A stretch of DNA of 22,692 bases from Priapulus caudatus (GCF_000485595.1 NW_014577542.1:184353-207044); one strand, 5' to 3'. Shown: positions 8,856-19,250, counted from the stretch's first letter. A program made the numbers and translations. The notes: generated by a model from the letters alone, not told the origin.

Positions 8856-9119
8856 CTACTGTCTCCCCTTCTCCACGGTTCTCCTGAATGCTTCCTTAGG
8901 ATGTCCTCTTTTTCTCTTGCCTTTTGGAGTCCAGATCAATGCGTTCTGTGCTAGGTTTCTACTGTCCCTTCTCAGTAAGTGTCCAATGAAGGTCCATCTC
9001 TTCCTGACAGTTTGGCTGAGCATTTCCTTTACTCTTGCTTGCTGCCTCATTTCATCATTGGTCACATGCAGGGTCCAGTCTATCTTCAGAATTCTTCTGA
9101 GACACCTGTGCAAGAACAC
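8856..9119 (-). pseudogene. LINE C-terminal domain fragment
   Basis: The 87-codon stretch starts with FLHRCLRRILKIDW, then VTNDEMRQQARV, RWTFIGHLLRRD and WTPKGKRKRGHPKEAFRRTV. This order is the usual tail of many invertebrate LINE polyproteins. A preceding piece (9340-9086) in another frame holds the upstream part (GGRVAEDIRRRTRKASAAYYKLNNVW). It has no separate function once cut from the RT. Confidence 0.8.
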
Positions 9120-9610
9120 GTCAAGCTTGTGCTCATCCCCTTGTGCTCATCCCCTCTGGTCATTCTCCAGCTCTCACATCTGTATAGCAGCACTGATGCC
9201 ACATTAGATTTTAGTAAACTCACTTTGGTTCTGATGAATATGTTACTATTCTTCCAAACATTGTTGAGTTTGTAGTACGCAGCGCTTGCTTTCCTTGTCC
9301 TCCTCCTGATGTCTTCAGCTACTCTGCCACCTTTGCTCACATTTGCTTCAAGGTATGTGAAACTATCTACTTCCTCTATCTCCGCTCCATCTATAACTTA
9401 TGGTCTGTAATTTCTGGCATTCACACACATGGATTCTGTTTTTCCGATATTAATTCTAAGTCCAGTTTGGTCTCGATACAGCTTTCTCCAGAGTTGATTC
9501 CAATTACTGGCTAGAAGAGCTAAGTCATCGGCAAAATCTAGATCCTCAAGGTGTTCCATCATGTTTCACTTTATACCTGTGTTATTATCTTTAAAAGCTT
9601 GTGACATGAT

Positions 9611-9853
9611 TCAATGAATAACTAGTAAGAATAGAAATCCTGACATTACACAGCCTTGCTTGACTCCTGACTTCACTTCAAACCAGTTTGTCATACCTCC
9701 TCCACTTACAACGCTGCATTTCATGTCAGTGTAGAACATTCTCACCAGGCTGATGAACTTGGATGGCACACCATACTGCTTCATGATTTTCCACAAGGTG
9801 TCTTGGTGGATTGAATCGAACGCCTTCTCATAGTCAATGAAGCAGGTGTACAA
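9611..9853 (-). pseudogene. LINE reverse transcriptase palm fragment (motifs A and B)
   Basis: Open stretch of 80 codons. Motif A with its catalytic Asp is in CFIDYEKAFDSI, followed by LWKIMKQYGVPSKFISLVR, the conserved helix of LINE reverse transcriptases, and the motif B-like VKSGVKQGCVMSG. The stop at 9611 comes right before the segment leading to FADD at 9524-9535, so the enzyme is broken here. Confidence 0.85.
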
Positions 9854-10686
9854 GCTCGCATTCCACTCAAGAGACTGTTCTATGCTGTTTCGCAGGGTGA
9901 AGATCTGTTTTGGTGTACCTCTGCCCTTCCTAAATCATGCTTGCTCCCTCCTCAGCTTGGCGTCCACTTGGTCTCTTAGTCTTCTGATGATGTTCTTTGC
10001 CATTATTTTGGCAGGTATGCTCAATAGTGTGATTCCTCTCCAGTTTCCAGCACATGTCAGATCCTCTCTTTTGGAAGCTTCACTATAATTCCCTTCTCCC
10101 AGTCATCTGGTACACTTCCTTTATCCCAGATGCGCTGAAAACTATCCTCAAGGGCGCTGGCTGCCGTTTCAAGGGCGACCTTCAGTACTTCGCCATGGGG
10201 GTATGTCTGTACCCTAACACCTTTTCTGCTGTTTGGTTGCTGACATCCTTGAAATTCCTCCGTTTCTCTTCCACTCAACTGTTCACAGAGTTGGATGCTT
10301 CATTTTCATCATCTTCCATTTTCATATTCCAAATGACCTTGGATGACCTTGACCCATGATTCTTTGCGCGTGCAAGATACCGAACTCGCTTAATTTTTTT
10401 TAAAGCTTTTGCTGAACCAATCACGGTGTCACATTCCACAAAAATCGCAGCTTCCAACATAATTAATGCTTATCAGGCGAGTAAAAATATGTATTATTGC
10501 GGACTTACTAACACTACTGTACAGTTTTACAATTCAGTGTCAGTTGCTTTGGAACATGACCATGATGACCTGATGGTGTAAAAAACTACGACAATGCAAA
10601 CTCAGTCATGCCTCTCCAGAATTTGGTTGCAGCTCAGTTCAGACTCTGTCTCTGATTCTCTCTCAGTGGTGCGTGCTTAAAACATA

Positions 10687-10719
10687 TCCCCACATAAGGC
10701 TGCTGGTCCTGATAATATA
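10687..10719 (+). pseudogene. Scrap of reverse transcriptase (SPHKAAGPDNI), copy 1
   Basis: The plus strand encodes SPHKAAGPDNI, the motif that opens the RT domain of Jockey/CR1-like LINEs (S/N-P-x-K-A-x-G-P-D-x-I). The codons before it (SVVRA, stop, N-I) are compatible with the usual preceding helix, but no RT sequence follows. It is antisense to the LINE relic next to it. The same 33 bases occur in the second copy of the block. Confidence 0.4.
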
Positions 10720-11012
10720 GAAAGTGTTAGACGTGTTAGGGAGAGAGAACTTAAATTTATAATAAATTGGGTGTTTAGGGGGGCTTTTCATCAATGTAAT
10801 TACCGTCTGTATATATATTTCATCTCGTCCATTTTTCGTCCGTCGTCCGAATTGGGTTTGTTCATGTCTGTGTTACGTAATTGCCATGCAAGCGCAGTTC
10901 TGATTGGTAAGTGACATCTGTGTCACTGCCAACAGCTGTACAGTACGTTGATTGTTTATGCTTTGCCATTGTTAATAATAAAATAAATAGAGCTAAAATC
11001 AGGGGGGAAGGG

Positions 11013-11322
11013 ATTCGTTTTGGGGAGTTGGGAAGCAGAGGATTTGATTTGTGGAATTGGAAAGCAGAGGATTCGATTTGGGGAATTGGAAAGCAGAGGA
11101 TTCGATTTGGGGAATTGGAAAGCAGAGGATTCGATTTGGGGAATTGGAAAGCAGAGTACATGTATTTGATTTGGGAAATTTGAAAGCAGAGGATTCGATA
11201 TTGGAAAAAGGGATTCGATTCAGAGTTCGATTTGGGTAGTTAGAGAGCAAGCAAGTTACTTAGGGATTCGATTTGGGGAGTTGGAAAGCAGATGATTCGA
11301 TTTGTGGAGTTGGGTGGAAAGG
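11013..11322 (+). repeat. 29-bp minisatellite (long allele, in copy 1)
   Basis: The unit is attcgatttggggaattgg followed by aaagcagagg, 29 bp. About six full units are followed by degenerate ones (ATTCGATATTGGAAAAAGGG, ATTCGATTCAGAG and others). Long open frames on both strands here, with repeated FGELESR-like or FPKSNPLL-like peptides, are just translations of the array. Confidence 0.9.
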
Positions 11323-11849
11323 AAAGGTTCGATCTAGGAGTAGAGAGTAAATACAGTTGGAGGTTGATTATTGTATATTGTTTAGCCTATTAAAAGTATA
11401 TTCATTTGGTTGCTGCATGAGAACTCGTTGTTTCTCCACTGTATGTGTAGTATCGTTGTAGTACTTGATTTTGCATTGACACCAAGGCACATACGGAAAT
11501 CGGTTACATTTGTAGTCGGGTTAACGCAGCAGTGACATAAACCCCTAGACATCATACAGCAGCGAGGCCAGTAGACTATAAAATCAAGGGCTAGTAAACC
11601 GCTACTAATATATATTATAAGTTGTAAGTGAAAAGATCGAGCGACGATTGGGATGAGCACTTGCCATACCGGATAATGGTTTACAGGTCTGCTGAAAACA
11701 CGCAGTTTACAAGAATCTAAACTCCTACGTAAATTTACGCGACCAGCAGTTTATTCACATAATAACACTATTAACAGTAGTAGCAACGTAAATAGAAGTT
11801 GGACAAACACATGAGCATCATCTACACGAGGAAATTTGTCTCGGGTTAA
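11323..11849. other. Unique part of duplicated block, no gene recognised
   Basis: AT-rich sequence shared with copy 2 (to 14113). A minus-strand open frame (11382-11660, 92 codons) has no recognisable domain and is disrupted in the second copy. Confidence 0.5.
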
Positions 11850-12351
11850 AGGGACAGTAGCCTCTAGGATTTTACTGCATACAACTGTACTTACTAGCTG
11901 TATAACAAATCGTCTATACCCACATGTATTTGTCACCAGATACTTAATTAATTATTTACACATCAACGCTACGAAATTTGAACGGCGCCATGACACCCGC
12001 GACCGTGCTGCCACCCTGAAAAAGTTGCGTATTTGCATTTTTATTTTGCAGGTAAATGACCGAGGGCTAATCACGAAAGTGCAATTATATGTATACCCAG
12101 TGAAAAAAATACACGGGGGCTCGGGGCGATTTAGCCCCCAAAATGCTAAAAAGAGCCCCGGAAATGCCAAAAAGAGCCCCCGTAAATTTGCATAGAGTTC
12201 AATGCAAACCAAATTTTAGAGTGCTATTTTTATGCACGCGAGTTTGAAAAGTAGCCCCCGAAAAATAAATTATATTTTTTTCCCTGTTTATACCTAAATG
12301 CTATTTAACCGAACGATATTCATTTTAGGGCAAATTTATCCATATTATAAC
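11850..12351. other. Segment unique to the left side of the gap, with GC-rich stem
   Basis: No gene recognised. ACGGGGGCTC (12113-12122) pairs with GAGCCCCCGT (12174-12183), and inside the loop GGGGC (12123-12127) pairs with GCCCC (12134-12138). A near-duplicate AAAAAGAGCCCC motif occurs twice (about 12147-12180). A pyrimidine-rich tract ending in TTTTGCAG at about 12050 resembles a splice acceptor, with no exon after it. Confidence 0.4.
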
Positions 12352-12361
12352 NNNNNNNNNN
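12352..12361. other. Assembly gap (10 N)
   Basis: Ten N at a join between two contigs. The sequence right after it repeats sequence seen from 9994. Confidence 0.99.
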
Positions 12362-13051
12362 ATCTTTGCCATTATTTTGGCAGGTATGCTCAATAGTGTG
12401 ATTCCTCTCCAGTTTCCAGCACATGTCAGATCCTCTCTTTTGGAAGCTTCACTATGATTCCTTTCTCCCAGTCATCTGGTACACTTCCTTTATCCCAGAT
12501 GAGCTGAAAACTATCCTCAAGGGCGTTGGCTGCCGTTTCAAGGGCGACCTTCAGTACTTCGCCATGGGGGTATGTCTGTACCCTAACATCTTTTCTGCTG
12601 TTTGGTTGCTGACATCCTTGAAATTCCTCCGTTTCTCTTCCACTGAACTGTCCACAGAGTTGGATGCTTTATTTTCATCATCTTCCATTTTCATATTCCA
12701 AATGACCTTGGATGACCTTGACCCATGATTCTTTGCGCGTGCAAGATACCGAACTCGCTTAATTTTTTTTAAAGCTTTTGCTGAACCAATCACGGTGTCA
12801 CATTCCACAAAAATCGCAGCTCCCAACATAATGCTTATCAGGCGAGTAAAAATATGTATTATTGCGGACTTACTAACACTACTGTACAGTTTTACAATTC
12901 AGTGTCAGTTGCTTTGTAACATGACCATGATGACCTGATGGTGTAAAAAACTACGACAATGCAAACTCAGTCATGCCTCTTCAGATTTTGGTTGCAGCTC
13001 AGTTCAGACTCTGTCTCTGATTCTCTCTCAGTGGTGCGTGCTTAAAACATA

Positions 13052-13084
13052 TCCCCACATAAGGCTGCTGGTCCTGATAATATA
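13052..13084 (+). pseudogene. Scrap of reverse transcriptase (SPHKAAGPDNI), copy 2
   Basis: Second copy of the 33-base motif at 10687-10719, unchanged, carried within the duplicated block. Confidence 0.4.
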
Positions 13085-13372
13085 GAAAGTGTTAGACGTG
13101 TTAGGGAGAGAGAACTTAAATTTATAATAAATTTGGTGTTTAGGGGGGCTTTTCATCAATGTAATTACCGTCTGTATATATATTTCATCTCGTCCATTTT
13201 TCGTCCGTCGTCCGAATTGGGTTTGTTCATGTCTGTGTTACGTAATTGCCATGCAAGCGCAGTTCTGATTGGTAAGTGACATCTGCGTCACTGCCAACAG
13301 CTGTACAGTTGATTGTTTATGCTTTGCCATTGTTAATAATAAAATAAATAGAGCTAAAATCAGGGGGAAGGG

Positions 13373-13589
13373 ATTCGTTTTGGGGAGTTGGAAAGCAGAG
13401 GATTCGATTTGGGGAATTGGAAAGCAGAGGATTCGATTTGGGAAATTGGAAAGCAGAGGATTCGATATTGGAAAAAGGGATTCGATTCAGAGTTCGATTT
13501 GGGTAGTTAGAGAGCAAGTAAGTTACTTAGGGATTCGATTTGGGGAGTTAGAAAGCAGATGATTCGATTTGTGGAGTTGGGTGGAAAGG
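13373..13589 (+). repeat. 29-bp minisatellite (short allele, in copy 2)
   Basis: Same array as at 11013-11322 but with about three contiguous full units instead of six. The degenerate units at the end are preserved in the same order. Confidence 0.9.
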
Positions 13590-14113
13590 AAAGGTTCGAT
13601 CTAGGAGTAGAGAGTAAATACAGTTGGAGGTTGATTATATTGTATATTGTTTAGCCTATTAAAAGTATATTCATTTGGTTACTGAGAACTCGTTGTTTCT
13701 CCACTGTTCAGTGTATGTGTAGTATCGTTGTAGTACTTGATTTTGCATTGACACCAAGGCACATACGGAAATCGGTTACATTTGTAGTCGGGTTAACACA
13801 GCAGTGACATAAACTCCTAGACATCATACAGCAGCGAGGGCAGTAGACTATAAAATCAAGGGCTAGTAAACCGCTACTAATATTATATTATAAGTTGTAA
13901 GTGAAAAGATCGAGCGACGATTGGGATGAGCACTTGCCATACCGGATAATGGTTTACAGGTCTGCTGAAAACACGCAGTTTACAAGAATCTAAACTCCTA
14001 CGTAAATTTACGCGACCAGCAATTTATTCACATAATAACAGTAGTAGCAACGTAAATAGAGGTTGGACAAACACATGAGCATCATCTACACGAGGAAATT
14101 TGTCTCGGGTTAA

Positions 14114-15670
14114 GCGTCTACTATACGAGTCCTTAACCTCGCGCAATGAGCGGTGTTATGCTAATCCGGGTTAAGCTTAAAACGGATAGACCTCGCAACA
14201 AAAGGCCTACATAGACCTTCTGTGAGCATACTTGCAGCTAGTGTGCAAACATCACGAAATGTTCTCATTGAGTCAGAAATGTGCTACGAAGTTGACTATT
14301 TTGAAAACTTACGTCAGACGCAAGTTATTTGTACAAAGTGCCAGATAATGCAAAATAGTATCCATACGCCATAACACAAATAGTTCCTGGAACGAAAACA
14401 CTATATTTGTTTCCTGGTTGCATAAGTAATATAGATAGCTATATATGACCAATCACAGCAGAATCAAATTACTCTGATGGAACGACTGAAGCTAGGACAC
14501 AAATTGGTTAAACAGCAGGCTGTTGTATTGTTATGTGGTATGGCTTGTGACGTGAGAACCCCATACACATGTGTCATGCGCAGTTTGGGTTTACATAATA
14601 AACGCACTAGTATAACGTGGCTCCTGCTAGGCAGACATCGTCTTGTTTCTCCATGTTAAAACAGAATACAGGCTACTTTAAAATTCCTGTAAATAGTAGG
14701 ATTGTGTTCTCCACTTTTTAATTTCTACAATTCACAATCGCTAGTCGCAAAGAGCCGGTGAAGCTTCAACACGTTCACCGACTCTCTCCTGTGGCAATCA
14801 GGTGGCTAACTAGCAGATCATGAAAATATGCTGGACGATAATGAATATAGATTGTCATTCTGAAAAACGATGTAGGCGTTCATCTAACGTCCACACTGGC
14901 TGCCTGGAAACTTGCACGCTAACCAATCAGCGATTTTCCAGTCTGTTATTACATGTTCACAGTAAAAATGTTCATAGTTAGTCATCATTAGTTCAGAGTA
15001 TTACGAAGCACGTAACACAGAATAAACAAACTTTCCCATTTTGATGTGAATGTAATTTTTGTGATGTGATGTGATTTTTGGAGAGAAAAAAAAGAAAATG
15101 AGCGAGGCCCGAAAAGCTTTCCTCGTGAGAACCATATACTCGTACTTTTTTGCCCATACTTTTTAATTATTTACACATTTGCATTCATTTTAAACTATAG
15201 TTTGACAGCCTAAACAAACTAATGAATTGAACAAAATAGTGCACTTTGACGAGCACATTGTTACTGTGTTCCACCGAGAACTAAACAGGTGTACCTGCAC
15301 GACACGACAAAAGGACGGATCGTTAAAGTAGTAGCCTGTGTAAGTAAATGCTATATATATGGGCAACTCCTCACTGGAGGGGCTATAAATACAAGTGCCG
15401 CAGAGCGACAGGGCTCATCTGAGGTCTGTTGCTATGCTTATAAACTCAAAATTTCAGTCGTGCATAGTGACACGTTTGTTAGGCCCAAATGTGTTCGCAT
15501 ATCGGCATATGCGCTGAAACATTTGAAGGCATGAGGATGGTATCAGTATCCTTCGTGAATTGGGTGGGGTACAATAGACATTTGCTATGAAATGCTATTG
15601 TAGAGGCGTTATGCGCACTACGGAAGTAGAAGTTCTGCAAGAGACTATAGAGATAAGACAAGACAAGAAG
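14114..15670. other. Non-coding stretch right of the duplicated block
   Basis: No protein domain recognised. GAGCCGGTGAA (14752-14762) and TTCACCGACTC (14773-14783) form an 11-bp hairpin with one G-T pair. Short open frames at 14477-14659 and 15289-15534 have no recognisable features. Confidence 0.45.
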
Positions 15671-15671
15671 T

Positions 15672-17780
15672 AACGTGAACTAGCGTTTTACTCAATCTCT
15701 ACCACGATACATCAGTTCTCAGTGCACTACCGAACAGAAGAGCGTTTCTACAACGGTAACCATATTACACCTTTCTCAGCGGGTGTCGCTTGTAAAAAAG
15801 CTCCTGAGGAGGGGCGTCCCTCACGCATTGCATACTACCCCGAGCATCCGCCCCCACCACCTCGCTACCCCGATCGGCCGGAATGACTTACGATGAGGAT
15901 GACAGGCCCAAGCCTGCCATCTACCTAATAGATATACCACGTTAATGTGGCCCCTTTTTTTATTTCCTTCTTCCCTCTGGTCGTCCACCCACTGTCACAC
16001 CGTCCTACCTTAACCCCAATTTTCCCTCCATATCTCACGCTCTCCCTCTCGTTCCTCATGGTACTCCCACGCTATCCTTCCTTGCGGAATTCTATGGGAT
16101 AGAGTAGATTAAGTTATTGTCTTTGTAACGGTAGTCTCGTAGCGAAACATCAAATATAATCAGTATCTATATCTATAGAATATAGTAAAAATATGATTTT
16201 ACCATGTAGCGAAGTTGAATTAGAAGTAAAAGTATCTAGAAGTAATACTTCAGTGAAGCTCTGCCTAGAAATAAATAAAAAAAAAATAAATAAATAGGTG
16301 TTGTTTACGATACGATCACTAAACGAAATGCTTTTCCAGCATGCGTACCCATAAAGTATTTCGTGTGTAAATCTCCCAGTGTTCTACACTATATTCTACT
16401 TGCAAGTAGCGCGGTATACATCGTTTCTGTTTAATAGCAGCACCTAGACGGGATGGTAGTAACGGCATTCGTTCGAGACTGCCAGTCGGTTTCCGTTTCA
16501 TCATAGGGGAGCCGCGCTTGTTCTACTACGTCACCAACCGAATGTATCCCCGTGCAATTTTTTTATCCATTTACAGCAGCTAGGGGTACAACTACGAGAT
16601 TCACTGAGGGGTAATCGTTCTGTTTATGTTTCACTGTATAAGTATGACTCGGAGGATAGCACAGATGGGTAGGCTATTACTAAATAATGGCATTTAGACG
16701 AAGCAATCTGAGCCGGTCGAAAAATGTAGCAGATAATGAGCGAAATGCACTAGTGAGCCATTGTTGTTTAACCGTTGAGGGCATCTGTGTGGTCATCGTA
16801 TCAGGTAGATAAGTTGCCACCCACATTACAGTGTAAGATTCACTGGGAATGTACCCCTAGAGCCCAAAACAAAACCATACCCTTCCTGATTCATTATTCC
16901 TATTGTATACCAAAAATATTATAATGCCATATTATAATGCCTCGAAGCACACACCTGCGAGGTACGCAACCATTTTCGCCGATATACGATTGTTTCACAG
17001 CCTACGGGACGTGTTATTATTCCTCGTTGATTGTAGTATTGATGTAAACTCAGCAGTCGTGATTTACGCGAATAGGTGCGTTCGGCACACGCGTAGAGAA
17101 AACGACGAGTGTTATTGGAAATTGTATGTATGTTTAACCACGGTCATATATTCTCGTACTATGTGTTTAATAGTATAAAACGGTGTATACGTTGTAGCAT
17201 AAAGGATCCGTAGAATTTAGTCTACATATACGTATGGAACAGGCGCTTATAGTTAAGGACTTATATTTCGTGTACAGATATCTATAGTTGACATGCTGAG
17301 TGCAGAGGGCACTACACCGATAATAACGACTAATGATTAGCCGAGGAACTTTAGTTCCATAAGTCGCGCAAGGACTATCTTATAACGTCATAAAGATATC
17401 ATCGCCTACAGCTTTCAACGCTCTATGTACCAGCCGTTGGACGTAGCGGGATGGACAAACCACACATCAACGTGGAGGAAGCCGGGGAGATTAGCAGATC
17501 GACGAATTCCGCAGCATATGACTATTCTCACAATTGGGACGTTTAACCGCCGATCACTGCTGATCACGGTTTGATCGAACGAGCCCTAACGTGAAAAGCT
17601 CGATTCGGATAGGACGCTATGATACAGTATTGTCACTATTCTATATTAATATTTACGTTTACATGGTGTTTGGTTTATAAATGTATATTTGTAATCAGTC
17701 AGGAGACTGACAAACCGATTAAATTACCGTTTTAATCAACTTGAATATGGCGGGGTGAAATATGGCGACGAGAAATAGGT
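15672..17780. other. Unrecognised stretch with proline-rich open frame and A-rich tract
   Basis: A plus-strand frame without ATG, open from about 15673 to a stop near 15888, ends in EHPPPPPRYPDRPE; an acceptor-like TTTCTCAG lies inside it (to about 15780). It may be a chance frame or a terminal exon, and I cannot tell. Downstream lie a pyrimidine-rich stretch (15950-16080) and an A-rich tract (16268-16297). Nothing is recognised from 16300 to 17780, including open frames at 16319-16504 (-) and 16903-17178 (+). Confidence 0.3.
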
Positions 17781-17782
17781 TA

Positions 17783-17881
17783 CTGCTATGGAAAGCATTT
17801 TGTACCAAAAAGCTTAAAACCTAGTTTTAGACCTTAAAACCAAATGCTACAAAATGCTTTCCATATACTGCGCCATAGCAG
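17783..17881. repeat. Fold-back element with long inverted arms (MITE-like)
   Basis: CTGCTATGG (17783-17791) plus AAAGCATTTTGTA (17792-17804) is complementary to TACAAAATGCTTT (17848-17860) and CCATAGCAG (17873-17881). The right arm has 12 extra bases between the two parts. The 22-bp pairing is perfect apart from that bulge. No obvious target-site duplication flanks it. Confidence 0.6.
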
Positions 17882-18151
17882 AGATGATGCAACGTAGTAC
17901 AGGGGTTTCAACAGCTGATGACTCATCGGCACATGGCCGAACACGTTTACCCGGGCGGCGGAATTATACAGAGCAATAAAGCACGCTGGCCTGGCTAGTA
18001 TTGGTTCCGCTAAGCCTTAACAGCATGGCATAAATAGATACGTATAAAAGGAGAGAGAAGGATCGAGAGAGGAAGGTATAGCTTTTCCAAGGTGTAATAC
18101 ATTAATCCCCAAATCGACTATGGCCCCATTCGCACGCAAAAAAATCTACCC
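17882..18151. other. Spacer with TATA-like motif
   Basis: Contains TATAAAAG at 18043-18050 on the plus strand, preceding a purine-rich GAGAGAG stretch. There is no gene to assign it to. No further coding signal of the retroelement on the minus strand is visible here. Confidence 0.35.
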
Positions 18152-18550
18152 CTAATACACACGGTCTAGGTAAATCGGTCTAAACGGTCTAAACGTTCTA
18201 AGGTCTAAACGGTCTACATGAAAAACAACAGAATATTTCCTTCCCGCTATTACAAGTGAGAGTCTCACTGCTCCTATGACGGATAAGTAATGCCCACTAG
18301 CCGACAGTAGTGTCGAAAATTGAATATTAACAACTGTCGTTCGCGGAGCGAGTGAGATTGCACGCCATTGACTCGCATCTAATAACGAGATATCAGCTCC
18401 ACTATCACTATCAAGTGCGATTACACGCCTACCCTCTATCTCTACGTTACAACGCGGAGCACTATTAGCAGTTAGTGAGCGTAACGCTAATATATAGGGG
18501 AAACCAGAGGGTTTTGCAAGAGCGCTTTTCTCGCTTAGGCTCGCCCTCTC
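18152..18550 (-). pseudogene. Retroelement aspartic protease (pol N-terminal relic)
   Basis: An open frame of 132 codons, bounded by stops, without its own start. The active-site region is ALDSDSGADISLL (18380-18418), matching the retropepsin pattern hydrophobic-D-S/T-G-A, with an unusual DS-DSG doubling. Upstream lies NVEIEGRRVI, the strand usual before it. Downstream LSASGHYLSVIGAVRLSL and SVVFHV match the flap/second half (x-A-x-G-x-x-L-x-V-x-G-x-V) of Ty3/Gypsy-like and BEL-like proteases. It overlaps the zinc-knuckle frame by about 80 bases in the +1 frame. No reverse transcriptase follows on the minus strand, so the element is truncated after the protease, at the short tandem repeat. 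This is a relic of an LTR retroelement of an animal genome. Confidence 0.75.
18166..18216. repeat. Short tandem repeat (CGGTCTAAA)n
   Basis: Variants of CGGTCTAAA / GTTCTAAGGTCTAAA occur about five times. On the minus strand it forms the low-complexity tail of the protease frame (repeated FRPFRP-like residues), marking the edge of the retroelement homology. Confidence 0.6.
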
Positions 18551-18719
18551 TCAGGTTTCCCTGTTGCTGTTGACTACGACGCACTGCGCAATTACGAGCC
18601 ATGTGGCCTATTTGGCTACACTCAAAACAGCGCAGGGGCGTGCGATAGCGTGATTCAAATGGTTGTGGCGCGCACGGCGAAGTTGGAAACAACGGCGGAG
18701 GTGGGGGTACAGTACGCAT
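18465..18719 (-). pseudogene. Retroelement Gag zinc-knuckle (nucleocapsid) fragment
   Basis: Eighty-four codons from the first ATG. A proline-rich start is followed by CFECSQIGHMARNC (residues 31-44; 18588-18629), an exact CX2CX4HX4C zinc knuckle as in nucleocapsid domains that bind RNA, then a basic, Gln-rich tail. A protease frame overlaps its end, the normal gag-pol order. No capsid sequence is seen upstream; an in-frame stop lies a few codons before the ATG. A cellular CNBP-like protein is the alternative, but the adjoining protease makes a retroelement far more likely. Confidence 0.7.
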
Positions 18720-19240
18720 TATGAATTAGGCACAGATAAAATTGCCTACGCGTAGGCCCTACACGGCATCTTGCGTATTTTCGTTTACTCACAACACACA
18801 TTTGTCGTTGCTTGTTTGCTTCGGTTTCATTCAAACATCTAGTTATAACAAGGTGGGCACTATATAACAATGCTATTATCATAGTTTAGACAGATAACCG
18901 CATCTTATCTCAAACAACTGTCGCAATTGTATAGTAAAGAACTATTACGTGTCATGTAGTTACTATAACGCCCACGAATACCATAGTAACTACGCACGCT
19001 GCGCTGAACAGCGCACTGATTTCTTTTACACGTGGGTTTTCTTTGTTATATGAGATTTTTTTATCATTCGGTCGGGTAATATTCGGTTAGATGAACGCCT
19101 TTAAGTCAGCCACGTGTTTATAATGAACTACTTCGTAGAAAACACTTTAGTGTACTCAATGAGCATATCTACTCACGTAAACCAGGGCGGTACAAGACGC
19201 GAGATCGGTCCACAAGCTGCTTAGTTAATTTCTGTTTTCT
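18720..19240. other. Spacer upstream of STELLO-like exon, with hairpin
   Basis: No gene recognised. GTAGTTACTAT (18956-18966) and ATAGTAACTAC (18983-18993) form a perfect 11-bp inverted repeat with a 16-base loop; GCGCTG-aa-CAGCGC follows at about 18999-19014. Confidence 0.45.
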
Positions 19241-19250
19241 ATTTATGCAG

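Larger units (their letters stand above)
8740..10480 (-). mobile_element. Decayed LINE (non-LTR retrotransposon), RT to C-terminus
   Basis: Reading the minus strand, pieces of a single reverse transcriptase occur in order: EVLKVALETAASALE and VPDDWEKGIIVKLPK (10195-10060), NWRGITLLSIPAKI (about 10045-10003), motif A FIDYEKAFDSI (9809-9841), VKQGCVMSGF (about 9665-9635), motif C FADD (9524-9535), then the thumb and the C-terminal zone with RWTFIGHLLRRD and KRKRGHPKEAFRRTVEKG (9000-8860). The catalytic aspartates of motifs A and C are present. Stops and frameshifts lie throughout (for example after 9611 and around 9120). No APE-type endonuclease was seen upstream; the first part (10460-10190) only loosely resembles the linker before the RT (TAEKVLGYR). 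Style suggests an RTE/CR1-like element common in marine invertebrates. Confidence 0.8.
9994..11849. repeat. Duplicated block, copy 1
   Basis: Nearly identical to 12363-14113. It holds the 5' part of the LINE relic, a reverse-transcriptase scrap on the plus strand and a 29-bp minisatellite. Identity begins at TCTTTGCC and ends at TCGGGTTAA; beyond that the two copies are unrelated. Copy 1 is longer, mostly because of three extra minisatellite units. Confidence 0.9.
12363..14113. repeat. Duplicated block, copy 2
   Basis: Near-identical copy of 9994-11849, starting immediately after the N gap. The minus strand holds the truncated LINE linker and start of RT (12362-12829), disabled as in copy 1. 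Scattered substitutions and small indels distinguish the copies (for example copy 2 lacks ACGT near 13310 and a few bases near 14037). Confidence 0.9.

Noticed and set aside
10862-11250. Several overlapping 60-100-codon frames on both strands
   Set aside because: They are six-frame translations of the 29-bp minisatellite and vanish in the shorter copy.
15672-15888. Proline-rich frame as a terminal exon
   Set aside because: No start, no recognised domain and only a weak acceptor; kept as a remark, not a gene.
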